This document shows positions 39,391 to 48,866 of a stretch of 64,000 nt of DNA, piece after piece. The position numbers and the translations under genes are program-made. A model generated the notes under the pieces. The model was not told the DNA's origin, did not search any database, and saw nothing but the letters and a program-made list of their open reading frames with translations. The DNA is from Gemmatimonadetes bacterium 2013_60CM_65_52 (GTDB taxonomy: Bacteria > Gemmatimonadota > Gemmatimonadetes > Gemmatimonadales > Gemmatimonadaceae), in contig NGFI01000004.1 in NCBI GenBank assembly GCA_002215645.1, positions 62,001 through 126,000 on the forward strand. Direction: 5' to 3'. The number at the start of each line of letters is the position of its first letter. Position 1 is the first letter of the stretch.

Positions 39391-40232
39391 CGAATGCGAA
39401 GCTCGACCGGCTGGACGAGCTGTACCGGCGCGGCGAGCCGATCGTGATGATCACCGCCTACGACTATCCGTCGGGGCGCATCGTCGCCGCAGCAGGGGTG
39501 GACGTCATTCTCGTAGGCGATTCCGCCGCGATGACGGTCCTGGGCTACGGTTCCACGCGCGACATATCGATTGACGAGCTTCTGGTGCTCACGCGTGCCG
39601 TTCGCCGGGCGGTCCCCGACCTTCCCGTCATCGGTGACCTCACCTTTGGCAGCTACGAAGACAGCAACGAGCTGGCGGTGCGGTCAGCGCGGCGTTTCGT
39701 GGACGAGGGCGGCGTGGACGCCGTGAAGCTCGAGGGGGCCGGTGCGATGCTCCCTCGTGTTCGTGCAATTCTCGAAGCCGGTATTCCCGTCTACGGCCAC
39801 GTGGGGCTGTTGCCGCAGTCAGTACGGACACGCGAGGGGTATCGCGCACGGGGACGAGAACCGAGCCAGGCGATCAGTATCGTGAAGGACGCTGACGACC
39901 TCGCAGCGGCAGGAGTATCCGCGCTCATCATCGAGGCCGTGCCCACGCCGGTGACGAAGATGATCACCGATCGCTTGCGCATTCCCGTGATCGGAATCGG
40001 CGCGGGCCTCGAGGCCGGCGGACAGGTGCTCGTCTACCACGACGTCCTCGGCTTCGGCGAAGGACGGCTGCCCAGATTCGTGAAGCAGTACGCGTCGGCG
40101 CGGACCGATCTTGTGTCAGCGGTAGAGCGGTGGGCCGCCGACGTGCGGGCGCGGACGTATCCTGCGCTGGAACACACCTACCCGATCACTGCCGAGGCAT
40201 TCGCGGAAGTGCAGCGGCAGGTTGGAAGGTGA
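39387..40232 (+). CDS. panB: 3-methyl-2-oxobutanoate hydroxymethyltransferase
   Basis: ITAYDYPSGRIVAAAGVDVILVGDSAAMTVLGYGST; VYGHVGLLPQSV; ATG overlaps panC stop. Confidence 0.95.
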   Translation: MTNAKLDRLDELYRRGEPIVMITAYDYPSGRIVAAAGVDVILVGDSAAMTVLGYGSTRDISIDELLVLTRAVRRAVPDLPVIGDLTFGSYEDSNELAVRSARRFVDEGGVDAVKLEGAGAMLPRVRAILEAGIPVYGHVGLLPQSVRTREGYRARGREPSQAISIVKDADDLAAAGVSALIIEAVPTPVTKMITDRLRIPVIGIGAGLEAGGQVLVYHDVLGFGEGRLPRFVKQYASARTDLVSAVERWAADVRARTYPALEHTYPITAEAFAEVQRQVGR

Positions 40233-40283
40233 GCGAAATAGTCACTCGCGCCAGATAGAAAAGCGACGGCAGAAGCTAATGAA

Positions 40284-40350
40284 CCACAGAGGCACAGAGA
40301 TGTAGAGAACTGCAAGAGCCGTAGTTCTCTACATCTCTGTGCCTCTGTGG
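40284..40350. repeat. long perfect palindrome between convergent genes
   Basis: 28-bp arm ccacagaggcacagagatgtagagaact, 11-nt loop, perfect reverse complement agttctctacatctctgtgcctctgtgg. Confidence 0.9.
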
Positions 40351-40365
40351 CGTCAGTTTATGAAG

Positions 40366-41559
40366 TTAGCCGTTCGCTGACTTGCGCCGCCGAGCCGCCC
40401 GCTTCTTCTTCGCCGCCTTGCCCACCTCGATCGGCACGACACCCTGCTGGGCGGCAATTCCGGGCACCGTAACGGGGATGGGCTGCTTCGGCTGCTTGTA
40501 CGTGAAGCGCTTGCCCTCGTAGTTGCGGAAGACCACCTCTTCGTCGTTGATCTCTTCGACGTACTCGGGAAGCAACGGCACCTTGCCGCCGCCTCCGGGC
40601 GAGTCGATGACGAACTGCGGCACCGCGAGTCCGGACGTCCAGCCGCGCAGCGCCTGAATGATCTCGAGTCCTTTCTGCACGGTCGTGCGGAAGTGCTCGC
40701 CGCCGGCGACCTGATCGGCCATGTAGATGTAGTAGGGCCGCACGCGCGCCTTCAGCAGCTCATGCATCAGCTTCATCATGACGCGCGGATCGTCGTTCAC
40801 ACCCTTGAGCAGCACCGTCTGGCATCCGAGCGAGATGCCGGCCTTGCTCAACCGATCCAGGGAGGCCACCGCGGCGGGCGTGAGCTCGTCCGGGTGGTTG
40901 AAGTGCGTGTTCATGAAGATCGGATGGTATTTCTGCACCATCTCGCAGAACTCGGGCGTGACGCGCTCGGGCAGATGCGACGTGATGCGGCTGCCCAGCC
41001 GGATGATCTCGATGTGCGGGATGGCGCGCAGCCGCTGGAAGATGTACTCCAGCCGCTGGTCGCTCAGCATCATCGGGTCGCCGCCGGAGAGGATGACGTC
41101 GCGGATCTCGGTGTGTGCGGCGAGATACTGGAATGCCGACTCGTATTCCTTGAGCGAGATCTTCTCCGGATCGCCGACCTTGCGGCGGCGCGTGCAGAAG
41201 CGGCAGTAGCTCGCGCAGACGGGGCTCACGAGAAAGAGCGCGCGGTCGGGATACCGGTGCGTGATGTTCGGAACGGGAGAATCGCCGTCCTCGTCGAGCG
41301 AGTCGATGACGCCGTCAACGACTTCCAGCTCCTGGACTGATGGAATGAACTGATTCCAGTTGGCGTCGCCCACTTCCCTGATCTGCGAGAGCGACTCCCG
41401 CGTGATGCGCATCTGGAAGTTGTCGAATGCAGGGCCCAGGGCCTGGACGTCGATCTCCCGCTCCGCCACGTCCGTTCCGAATCGCTCGGCAACGTACCCG
41501 TGAAGCTGCTCGAGGGTGGAGATGCTCTCGTCGCGCAATGTCTTCTGCCAGTCACTCAT
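40366..41559 (-). CDS. kamA: KamA-family radical SAM enzyme (lysine 2,3-aminomutase-like)
   Basis: CASYCRFCTRRRKVGDPE radical SAM CxxxCxxC; VILSGGDPMMLSDQRLEYIFQRLRAIPHIEIIRLGSR; QFVIDSPGGGGKVPLLPEYV. Confidence 0.93.
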   Translation of the reverse strand: MSDWQKTLRDESISTLEQLHGYVAERFGTDVAEREIDVQALGPAFDNFQMRITRESLSQIREVGDANWNQFIPSVQELEVVDGVIDSLDEDGDSPVPNITHRYPDRALFLVSPVCASYCRFCTRRRKVGDPEKISLKEYESAFQYLAAHTEIRDVILSGGDPMMLSDQRLEYIFQRLRAIPHIEIIRLGSRITSHLPERVTPEFCEMVQKYHPIFMNTHFNHPDELTPAAVASLDRLSKAGISLGCQTVLLKGVNDDPRVMMKLMHELLKARVRPYYIYMADQVAGGEHFRTTVQKGLEIIQALRGWTSGLAVPQFVIDSPGGGGKVPLLPEYVEEINDEEVVFRNYEGKRFTYKQPKQPIPVTVPGIAAQQGVVPIEVGKAAKKKRAARRRKSANG

Positions 41560-42062
41560 GCGGTAGCTACTCCGCGCTCGCGTGTGGTAAGGCGTGTGGT
41601 GAGGATGAGGCGGTCGTCCGCCGGTGCATAGAAATCGCGCACGCGCGCGGCCTCCTCATAGCCGCGGCGCGAGTAGAACTCCCGCGTCGGCGCATAGTCG
41701 GCGCGCGACGAGGTCTCCACGACGAGGAGCCGTGCTCCTCGACGACCAAGCTCCTGCTCTACCCATCGTACGAGCGCGCGTCCACAGCCGCGCCCCTGCG
41801 CGGCCGGATGAACGGCGAGCCAGTACAGATCGAAGGAGCCTTCTGTGGCGGGCGTCGGGCCGAAGCACGCGTAGCCGGCCAGCGCAGCGCCTTCGTCGAA
41901 CGCGCCGACGAGCTCGTAGTCGCTGCTGCCCGCAATCACCTCATCGAACAGCTCGAGCGCCACGGACACCTCCTCGTCGGAGAACGCATCCGTCGCCGAG
42001 AGAATTCCGGCGACCTCGGACCGATGCTGGCGGTCGAGCGGGCCAACGCGAACGGCGGTCAC
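41556..42062 (-). CDS. GNAT-family N-acetyltransferase
   Basis: FDLYWLAVHPAAQGRGCGRALVRWVEQELGRRGARLLVVETSSRADYAPTREFYSRRGYEEAARVRDFY. Confidence 0.9.
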   Translation of the reverse strand: MTAVRVGPLDRQHRSEVAGILSATDAFSDEEVSVALELFDEVIAGSSDYELVGAFDEGAALAGYACFGPTPATEGSFDLYWLAVHPAAQGRGCGRALVRWVEQELGRRGARLLVVETSSRADYAPTREFYSRRGYEEAARVRDFYAPADDRLILTTRLTTRERGVATA

Positions 42063-43123
42063 TAGACCTCCCCCGCGGGAAAGAGCTGTAGCTCGTCGTC
42101 GGTGACGGCCACTCCGGAGAGCTCCTTGGCGAGCGCCCAGCGCTCCTGCGTCATGACGGTCAGGCGAGCACGCTGTAGCGCCAGCTCGCAGATGCGGCGG
42201 ACGAGCGGTCCGTATTCGATGCCGGCGACGCGCGCCATCCGCGCGAGGCCTGCGTCGGGAGAGATGTCGGGATTCGCGTTGACCTCGAGGATCCACGGGC
42301 GGCCGCGCTCGTCGATGCGGATGTCTACGCGGCCATATCCCTGCCCACCGACGATGCGCCACGCCGCGACCGCCATCTTCCGGATCTGCGACGCGACGCT
42401 TGCAGGCAGGCGCGCAGGGCATTGCGGCTTGGAGCCGAGATCTTCGTCCGATCCCTCTTCCCACTTGGACCGGTAGGTGACGATTCGCCACATGCCCTTT
42501 GGCATGTTCCCGAAGTCGATCTCGGCAATCGGGAGAACTGCGTCGCCAAGAATGCCGACGTTGACTTCGCGGCCGTCCACGTAACGCTGGACGAGGACCT
42601 CGTCCCACCGCTCCAGCATGACCCCGATCCGCTCGTTCAGCGCGCGCGACGTGCGAACTACCGAGCGTTGCTCGATGCCGATGGACGCGTCCTCGGCGGC
42701 CGGCTTGCAGATGGCCGGGAAGCCGACGTTCGGGATGGCGCTGCCCTGACGGACGGCGGCGAACTTGGGGACGGGCAGGCCGGCCCGCTCGAGCGCGCCG
42801 TTGACGACGTGCTTGCGGAGCGTCAACGACGTCGTCCAGCTGGAGCTTCCAGTATATGGTATGCCGAGGAGCTCCAGAACGGCGATTACCGGGGGCTCGA
42901 GGGCAGCGACGCCATCGATGGCCTCGCAGAGATTGAAGACCAGGTCCACCCGGGCGCGGCGCAGCTTGTCGATCCACTTGGTGTCGCCGTGCACGGCGAC
43001 GAGCGCCACCTGATTTCCTTCGCTCGCGAGGCAGGCTTCGACCGTGTGTACGGTGCTGAGGATGGCGCCGTCGGCGGCCAGTCCGGTAGCGCTGTCGCCG
43101 TCGTACAGAATGCCGATTCTCAC
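42062..43123 (-). CDS. ATP-grasp ligase (D-Ala-D-Ala ligase-like)
   Basis: VRIGILYDGDS start; FPAICKPAAEDASIGIEQRSVV; YGRVDIRIDERGRPWILEVNANPDISPDAG. Confidence 0.88.
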   Translation of the reverse strand: MRIGILYDGDSATGLAADGAILSTVHTVEACLASEGNQVALVAVHGDTKWIDKLRRARVDLVFNLCEAIDGVAALEPPVIAVLELLGIPYTGSSSWTTSLTLRKHVVNGALERAGLPVPKFAAVRQGSAIPNVGFPAICKPAAEDASIGIEQRSVVRTSRALNERIGVMLERWDEVLVQRYVDGREVNVGILGDAVLPIAEIDFGNMPKGMWRIVTYRSKWEEGSDEDLGSKPQCPARLPASVASQIRKMAVAAWRIVGGQGYGRVDIRIDERGRPWILEVNANPDISPDAGLARMARVAGIEYGPLVRRICELALQRARLTVMTQERWALAKELSGVAVTDDELQLFPAGEV

Positions 43124-44241
43124 GCCTGACCTCCCGCCAGCTGAATGCCTTGCCGGTCGGCGGCTGCGCGGAGGCAGGCGCCGATGAGTGCGTCGTAGTC
43201 GAGACCCGCTGCGCGCGCGGCCTTCGGCAAGCACGAGTTGTCCGCCGGATCCGGCAGGATGCCCGGCAGAGGATTCACCTCGATGACGTTGGCTCGTCCC
43301 TCGGCGTCGAGTCGGACGTCGATGCGCGCCCAGTCGCGGCATCCGAGGACGTCGAATGCGCGCAGCACGACGCTTTCGATCTCGGCACGCATTGCGGAGC
43401 TGACGGGCGCGGGACACTCGAAGATTGCGAGCGGCTCTTCCGGGCGATCCCAGAGCCACTTGGCCTCGAAGCCGTAAATGGGAAGCGCTCCGGCGGGCAG
43501 AGCGTCGAAGTTCAGTCCGACGATCGGCAGCACCCGCGCCGCCGAGCCGTTGCCCAGCACGCCGCATGTAAACTCGGCGCCGGGAAGGAACGACTCGAGG
43601 AGCACCGGCTGCTCGTACCGCTCGAGCAGCTCGAGCACCACAGGCTTGAGCGCGCGCGGGGAATCGATGTAGTTGCGGACGGTGATCCCCTTCGACGAGC
43701 CCTCGTGCAGCGGCTTGGCGAAGAGCGGCAGGCGCGGGCGATTCCTGGCGAGGGCGTTAAGCTCCGCGGGCGTGCGCACGAGCCACCAGTCGGCGGTCGG
43801 AACGCCGCGCGCGCGGAGGATCTCCTTGGTCCGCGCCTTGTCGAGGCAGAGTGCCAGCGTGAACGGGTCGCTGCCGGAATACGGAATGCCGTAGAACTCG
43901 CAGATGGCAGGGACGTGCGCCTCGCGGTTCGGACCGCGAAGTCCTTCGGCGATGTTGAAGACGATGTCGGCGCGGGACTTGCGAAGACGCTGCGGAAAGT
44001 CGTCGGTGGCCTCGAGGCGGACGACGCGGCCGAGCCGCCCGAGTGCCGCGGCGACGGCGTCGATGGTCGACGGTGCGTCCCACTCGGCGAACTCGTCGTC
44101 CGCGACGGCAGCGGGGGCGACCATGGTCGCTGCCCCCGCTCCGTTACTAGGCGGCTCGTCTTCCGCCCGTGCGAGCTCGATGGAGCTCCCCACGCCGGCG
44201 GCGTCTGGCTTCTGATTGTACGCGAACCCGATGCGCGTCAT
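43120..44241 (-). CDS. second ATP-grasp ligase (D-Ala-D-Ala ligase-like)
   Basis: GIPYSGSDPFTLALCLDKARTKEILRARGVPTADWWLV; LPLFAKPLHEGSSKGI; ARIDVRLDAEGRANVIEVNPLPGILPD. Confidence 0.9.
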   Translation of the reverse strand: MTRIGFAYNQKPDAAGVGSSIELARAEDEPPSNGAGAATMVAPAAVADDEFAEWDAPSTIDAVAAALGRLGRVVRLEATDDFPQRLRKSRADIVFNIAEGLRGPNREAHVPAICEFYGIPYSGSDPFTLALCLDKARTKEILRARGVPTADWWLVRTPAELNALARNRPRLPLFAKPLHEGSSKGITVRNYIDSPRALKPVVLELLERYEQPVLLESFLPGAEFTCGVLGNGSAARVLPIVGLNFDALPAGALPIYGFEAKWLWDRPEEPLAIFECPAPVSSAMRAEIESVVLRAFDVLGCRDWARIDVRLDAEGRANVIEVNPLPGILPDPADNSCLPKAARAAGLDYDALIGACLRAAADRQGIQLAGGQA

Positions 44242-44373
44242 CCAATCCCGGAACTGGTATGCTGCACTGCGTCGCGAGCGATCTTCTTATCCGAGCACCG
44301 CCGCGTGAGCGACGGCGCCCGTTGCATGACGACGCGGGCAACTCACGCGCCACATGTGATGCCGCCGAAGATA

Positions 44374-44396
44374 TGTATTTGATTTTTTTCGCGCAA
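44374..44396 (-). promoter_or_regulatory. candidate promoter of the ATP-grasp/GNAT/kamA operon
   Basis: Minus strand TTGCGC-N17-TATCTT within an unusually AT-rich patch containing ATTTTTTTC-N7-GAAAAAAAT. Confidence 0.35.
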
Positions 44397-44420
44397 TGAA
44401 AAAAATTGGCCGAGATCGAC

Positions 44421-45203
44421 TCAGACCTTGTGGTACGACACGCGCGCGGCCTCGCGCCGATCGTCCGCCTCGTAAATCTCGAAGTCGGAAAAGAAGCCCG
44501 GAGCCTCGGTCGTCAGCACGCGAAGCACTGCGACAGCGAGCCGGCGAATCTCGAGCTCAGCGCCCTCGCTCGACCGGAGTTCCAGCATCGTGCGCCACGC
44601 GCGGGCATTGCCCGTCACCACGATTTTTGTCTCGGTGGAGTTCGGGAGCACGGCGCGCGCCGCCTCTCGCGACATCTTCCGGCGATGCACCTTGTCGGCG
44701 ACCCAGCCGTACCGCTCCATGAGCTGCGCCACGAGAGTGACGTAGGCCTTTTGCGCGCTCTCGACCTGGGCGCGCCACGCGTTCTCGAGCTGGTCGTCGC
44801 CGGCGATGGCGGGGGGCACGACGAAGCTCGCGACGCTCTCGTCCACATAGCGCTGGGAGAGCTGTGAGTACGCAAAGCCCGCGCGGTGCCGCACCAGCTC
44901 GTGCGTGAGCGAGCGGCTCACCCCCTCGAGGAGCAACGAGTAGTTCGCATGCTCGAGTACGCTGCCGTGCCCCTGCTTCTTGATGTTCTCCAGGTATTCG
45001 CGCGTTGACCGCCGCGCGGGATTGTGCTGGCTCATGTAGCAGAGCCGCCCCGCGAACTCCGCCAGCCGCTCGCCGCCGCTGCTGTCGCCCTGCCACTCGA
45101 CCGGCAGGTGCTCGGGTTCGGAGAAATCGGGGCGCGAGAGCACGGTGACCTTCGGCTCGAAATAGAGACGCTGGTCGGCAGGAGAGACGAGAGCTGCGGT
45201 CAT
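44421..45203 (-). CDS. thyX: flavin-dependent thymidylate synthase
   Basis: LTHELVRHRAGFAYSQLSQRYVDES (ThyX motif); HGSVLEHANYSLLLEGVSRS. Confidence 0.93.
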   Translation of the reverse strand: MTAALVSPADQRLYFEPKVTVLSRPDFSEPEHLPVEWQGDSSGGERLAEFAGRLCYMSQHNPARRSTREYLENIKKQGHGSVLEHANYSLLLEGVSRSLTHELVRHRAGFAYSQLSQRYVDESVASFVVPPAIAGDDQLENAWRAQVESAQKAYVTLVAQLMERYGWVADKVHRRKMSREAARAVLPNSTETKIVVTGNARAWRTMLELRSSEGAELEIRRLAVAVLRVLTTEAPGFFSDFEIYEADDRREAARVSYHKV

Positions 45204-45243
45204 GAGTGGGAGCGGCTGGGAATTGATGAATCGGAAACTAAGG

Positions 45244-46899
45244 TCACCGCCGCCGCTTCGCGCCATCCAATTCGATGTCGGCGAGCAGATCGAGACGAAG
45301 CCGGCCGTATGCGCGCTCGCGTTCGACACGGTCGAGCGCGGCCCGTGCCGCGGCGGGGAGCGGTGTGGCGAGCGGATCGTACTTCACATGTCCGATGGCG
45401 CTCGCGCCGGGCGCCGACAGCTTCGCATCGGGATTGAGTTGTCCCTCGGGATCGAAGGCCCGTTTGACGGACGCGAACCGCTCGATGACGTCCGCGGGCC
45501 AGACGAAAGGCAGCAGCGGCGCCCGGAGGCGGCCGTCGCCATGCTCGCCGCTGAGCGTGCCGCCGAGGGTCGCTGTAAGGCGCGTCACGTCCGCGAGCAA
45601 CGCCTCCACCCGAACGCGCCAATCGGGCGCCGCGACGTCCACGAGCGGATTCACGTGGACGTGCGCGTCACCCGCGTGACCGAAGATCACCCCTCGAATA
45701 CCCTGCGCACCGAGGGCCGCACGAACTCCATTCACGTACTCGGCAAGGCGATCCGGAGGAACGCAGCCATCCTCGATGAACTGCATGGACTTGAGGGAAG
45801 GATCCAGGCGGCTCAGTGCCGGACTCGCCGCGTGTCGCAGCTCCCACATCTCGCGCTCGGTGTCGGGATCGAGCGCAACCGCAACGGACACGGCCGACGC
45901 GGCCGTGAACCGCGACGCGAGATCGCGCGCCGCGGCCTCGCACTCGACGCGCGAGACGCCTTCCACCTCTGCCAGGAGCACGGCTTCGGTGTCGCCAGCC
46001 ACGGGCACATTCACGCCACCACGCCGCGCGACATCCAGGAAGGTACGGTCGAGCAACTCACAACAGCTCGCGTTTGCGGCGCGCGCCTCGCCTGCTCCGG
46101 CCACCGCGTCATTCAATGATGCGAACGCGCCGAGTATGCTGGCAGTGAACGGGAGTACAGGAGCGAGTCGGAGCTCGAGGCCCACGATGATCGCGAGCGT
46201 CCCCTCGCTCCCCACAAGCAGGTCGACGAGCTCTCCACTTTCCGCAAAGTCGGCAAGGGCGTAGCCGGACGACTCCTTTCGCACGTGGTGTCTCGAGGGC
46301 GACGCTCGCTCCCCCTCGATGAGCGCAGGCGCCACAGCCATGAAGCGCCGCACGGCGGCGAGGTCGGGAACAGGTGTCCCACGGCGGATCTCGGCCCGGC
46401 TTCCATCCGCGAACACGCAGTCGAGCGCCTCCACCCATGGGCGCGTCGAACCGTAGCGCATGGTGTGCGCGCCGGCCGCATTGGTCGCCGCCATTCCTCC
46501 GATTGTACAGAACGCGCCGCTCGACGGGTCCACGGGAAAGCACAGTCCCACCGCGCGCGCTGCCGCGTCCACTTCATCGCGAAGCACACCCGGCCCGCAA
46601 CGGATCGTTCTCGTCCGCACATCGACGACGCCGAGAGTACGAAGCCGGCTGAGATCCACGATCATGCCGTCGCCGATTGCGCCACCGGCCATGCTGCTGC
46701 CCGAGCCGCGGGGGACGAGCGGCATCCGGTGCTCCACCGCCCATTTCACGAGGGCCGCGACGTCATCGGCGTCGCCCGGAACGGCGACGGCGCGCGGAAG
46801 GATCTGTCCGATGCCCGCGGCCTCGCTGTAGACTGCGAGGGCCGCCGCGTCGTTCCGCAGGAGGCCGCGAAATCCATCAACGGCGGGTATCTTCTGCAT
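45244..46899 (-). CDS. FAD-linked oxidase (GlcD/D-lactate dehydrogenase-like)
   Basis: MPLVPRGSGSSMAGGAIGDGMIVDLSRL FAD_binding_4; GVIFGHAGDAHVHVNPLVD; GEHGDGRLR. Confidence 0.9.
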   Translation of the reverse strand: MQKIPAVDGFRGLLRNDAAALAVYSEAAGIGQILPRAVAVPGDADDVAALVKWAVEHRMPLVPRGSGSSMAGGAIGDGMIVDLSRLRTLGVVDVRTRTIRCGPGVLRDEVDAAARAVGLCFPVDPSSGAFCTIGGMAATNAAGAHTMRYGSTRPWVEALDCVFADGSRAEIRRGTPVPDLAAVRRFMAVAPALIEGERASPSRHHVRKESSGYALADFAESGELVDLLVGSEGTLAIIVGLELRLAPVLPFTASILGAFASLNDAVAGAGEARAANASCCELLDRTFLDVARRGGVNVPVAGDTEAVLLAEVEGVSRVECEAAARDLASRFTAASAVSVAVALDPDTEREMWELRHAASPALSRLDPSLKSMQFIEDGCVPPDRLAEYVNGVRAALGAQGIRGVIFGHAGDAHVHVNPLVDVAAPDWRVRVEALLADVTRLTATLGGTLSGEHGDGRLRAPLLPFVWPADVIERFASVKRAFDPEGQLNPDAKLSAPGASAIGHVKYDPLATPLPAAARAALDRVERERAYGRLRLDLLADIELDGAKRRR

Positions 46900-47982
46900 G
46901 TGAGCAGTAGTCTAACGTCTCCCGCCACCGAACGAATCCAGTCGCCGAGCGAACGGCTTGCGACTGCGGAGCGATTTGCCAGGGACATCCTGCCGTCGGT
47001 GTCGAGGACGTTCGCGCTCTCCATCCGCGTGCTGCCGGGTGCGCTTGGCCGAGCGGTCCTCACGGCGTACTTGCTCTGCCGCATTGCCGACACGCTCGAG
47101 GACGAGCCCGAGCTACCCGCCGCGACGAAGGCAGCGTTGCTCGAGGAGCTGGCGCGCTGCTTCGACGATGCGGGTGAGGCCGATGCGTTTCCAGCCCGCG
47201 TCGCCGGCATCGAGGGGGACGTCGCCCACGTGCGCCTCACGCGCAACGCCGACCTGATCTTCGTGCTCTATCGATCGTTGCCGCCGGGAACGCAGATGCA
47301 CGTGCGGCGCTGGGTGAGCGAGATGATTGCGGGCATGCGAAAGTTCGTGCTGCTGTATCCGCACGGCATTCGCATCCAGAGCCTCGATGAGTATCGCGAG
47401 TACTGCTACTACGTTGCCGGTACGGTGGGATACATGCTCACCGATCTCTGGCACGAGCACGCCCCGAGCATCGGCGAGCGGCAGTACGCGGTGCTGCGGG
47501 AGCGCTGCCGTTCGTTCGCCGAAGCGTTGCAAACGGTGAACATTCTCAAGGACGTCGCCGCCGACGCCGAGACCGAGAATTCCATCTACATCCCCGAGGA
47601 GCTCCTCCAGCGCCACGGCAGCAGCCATGCGACCATACTCGCGCCCGACCGTCTGCGCGGCACCCGCGACGCACTCGCAACGCTTGTCCAACTGGCCTGG
47701 CACGATCTCGAAACGGCGCGAAGCTACCTGCTTCTCATTCCGCGGCGGGCGGTCACCATCAGACTGTTCTGTCTGCTGCCGCTGCTCTTTGCCTACGCAA
47801 CACTTCGCGATCTGACGCGCACCCCTCACGCGCTTGCGCAACGTGAGGTGGTCAAGATTTCGCGGCGCGAGGTGAAGTCGCTGACGCTGTTCGGTGTGCT
47901 CGTCATTCTGAGCAACCGCGGAATGCGGTGGCTCGCAGACCGTGCGAGCCGGCGCCCCTTCGTCGTCGCCGGGGTTCGCTAG
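46900..47982 (+). CDS. squalene/phytoene synthase family protein
   Basis: SRTFALSIRVLPGALGRAVLTAYLLCRIADTLEDEP; YCYYVAGTVGYMLTDLW; QTVNILKDVAAD. Confidence 0.88.
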   Translation: MSSSLTSPATERIQSPSERLATAERFARDILPSVSRTFALSIRVLPGALGRAVLTAYLLCRIADTLEDEPELPAATKAALLEELARCFDDAGEADAFPARVAGIEGDVAHVRLTRNADLIFVLYRSLPPGTQMHVRRWVSEMIAGMRKFVLLYPHGIRIQSLDEYREYCYYVAGTVGYMLTDLWHEHAPSIGERQYAVLRERCRSFAEALQTVNILKDVAADAETENSIYIPEELLQRHGSSHATILAPDRLRGTRDALATLVQLAWHDLETARSYLLLIPRRAVTIRLFCLLPLLFAYATLRDLTRTPHALAQREVVKISRREVKSLTLFGVLVILSNRGMRWLADRASRRPFVVAGVR

Positions 47983-48800
47983 CGTCCCGTGCGTCGTCCG
48001 CCGCCCACGGCGGCGGCGAGCATGCTGATGAGCGAGGGCGGCCGGCCGGCGTCTCCTCGCTCGAGTCGATCCAGCACCTGCTCCAGGACGAGCTGTGCCC
48101 GCGACGCGGCATCGATGTGCGCGCTGCGGGCGACGAAATAGCTGAGCGGAGCAACAAGTACCACCGGCGCGGCGACCGCCATCGCCGAGAAGCTGAGCAC
48201 TGCCAGGATGCCGCCGCCCACCATGCTCGCGCCGGTGAGAGCGGCCTGTTGCTGAGCCATCAATCGCCGGAAACCGCCGAGGTGCGCATCGATCCGCACG
48301 AGCGTGCGCTGCGGGTCCACGGGGACCACCGTCGCCCCGACGGCGGTTGCGCGCCGCAGAGCGTGCCCACGGCCGCTGACGGCGCGGCGCACCAGGCCGA
48401 CGACGTCGCGCCGTGCTTCCCAAACGATGCGATCGCCGAACTGCCGCTGCACGATGAGCGATTCCTGGCGCTGCATCCAGTCGTCGAGTGCACCGAGCAC
48501 CTGGGCTGGAGTCCCACTGACGGTGCGCTGCGCACTGACGGTGGCGGCGCCATAAAGGCTCGCCAACATCCCTCGCTCCACAGGCAACGAGACTCGAGAC
48601 CGCTCCTCCGCCATCGCCTGGCGGAGATTGATGGGATCGAGGCCCACCTCCTTCGCCAATGCCTCGATCTGCGCCTCCGTGAGACTGCCCTCCGCGTCCG
48701 GAGCCGCGCCAGCCTGAAGCTCCGTTGCGCGCGCCAGCACACGCTCGACCGCCGCGCGATCGAGAGAGTTTGGCACGGGCGTCCCGGGAGAGTCGCTCAT
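47979..48800 (-). CDS. hypothetical membrane protein
   Basis: LTEAQIEALAKEVGLDPINLRQAMAEE plus central TM pair GASMVGGGILAVLSFSAMAVAAPVVLVAPL. Confidence 0.65.
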   Translation of the reverse strand: MSDSPGTPVPNSLDRAAVERVLARATELQAGAAPDAEGSLTEAQIEALAKEVGLDPINLRQAMAEERSRVSLPVERGMLASLYGAATVSAQRTVSGTPAQVLGALDDWMQRQESLIVQRQFGDRIVWEARRDVVGLVRRAVSGRGHALRRATAVGATVVPVDPQRTLVRIDAHLGGFRRLMAQQQAALTGASMVGGGILAVLSFSAMAVAAPVVLVAPLSYFVARSAHIDAASRAQLVLEQVLDRLERGDAGRPPSLISMLAAAVGGGRRTGR

Positions 48801-48866
48801 CGGATGAATGATAACGCGCCAGGGCGGTCATTGTGGACGCGCCGACCGCCGCATTAGCCTCCCAGC

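Noticed and set aside
43150-44382. 410-aa plus-strand ORF
   Set aside because: Antisense to the well-supported ATP-grasp gene; no recognisable domains.
47979-47982. Convergent genes sharing stop codons in CTAG
   Set aside because: Real but trivial; compact convergent overlap is common and has no clear functional meaning.
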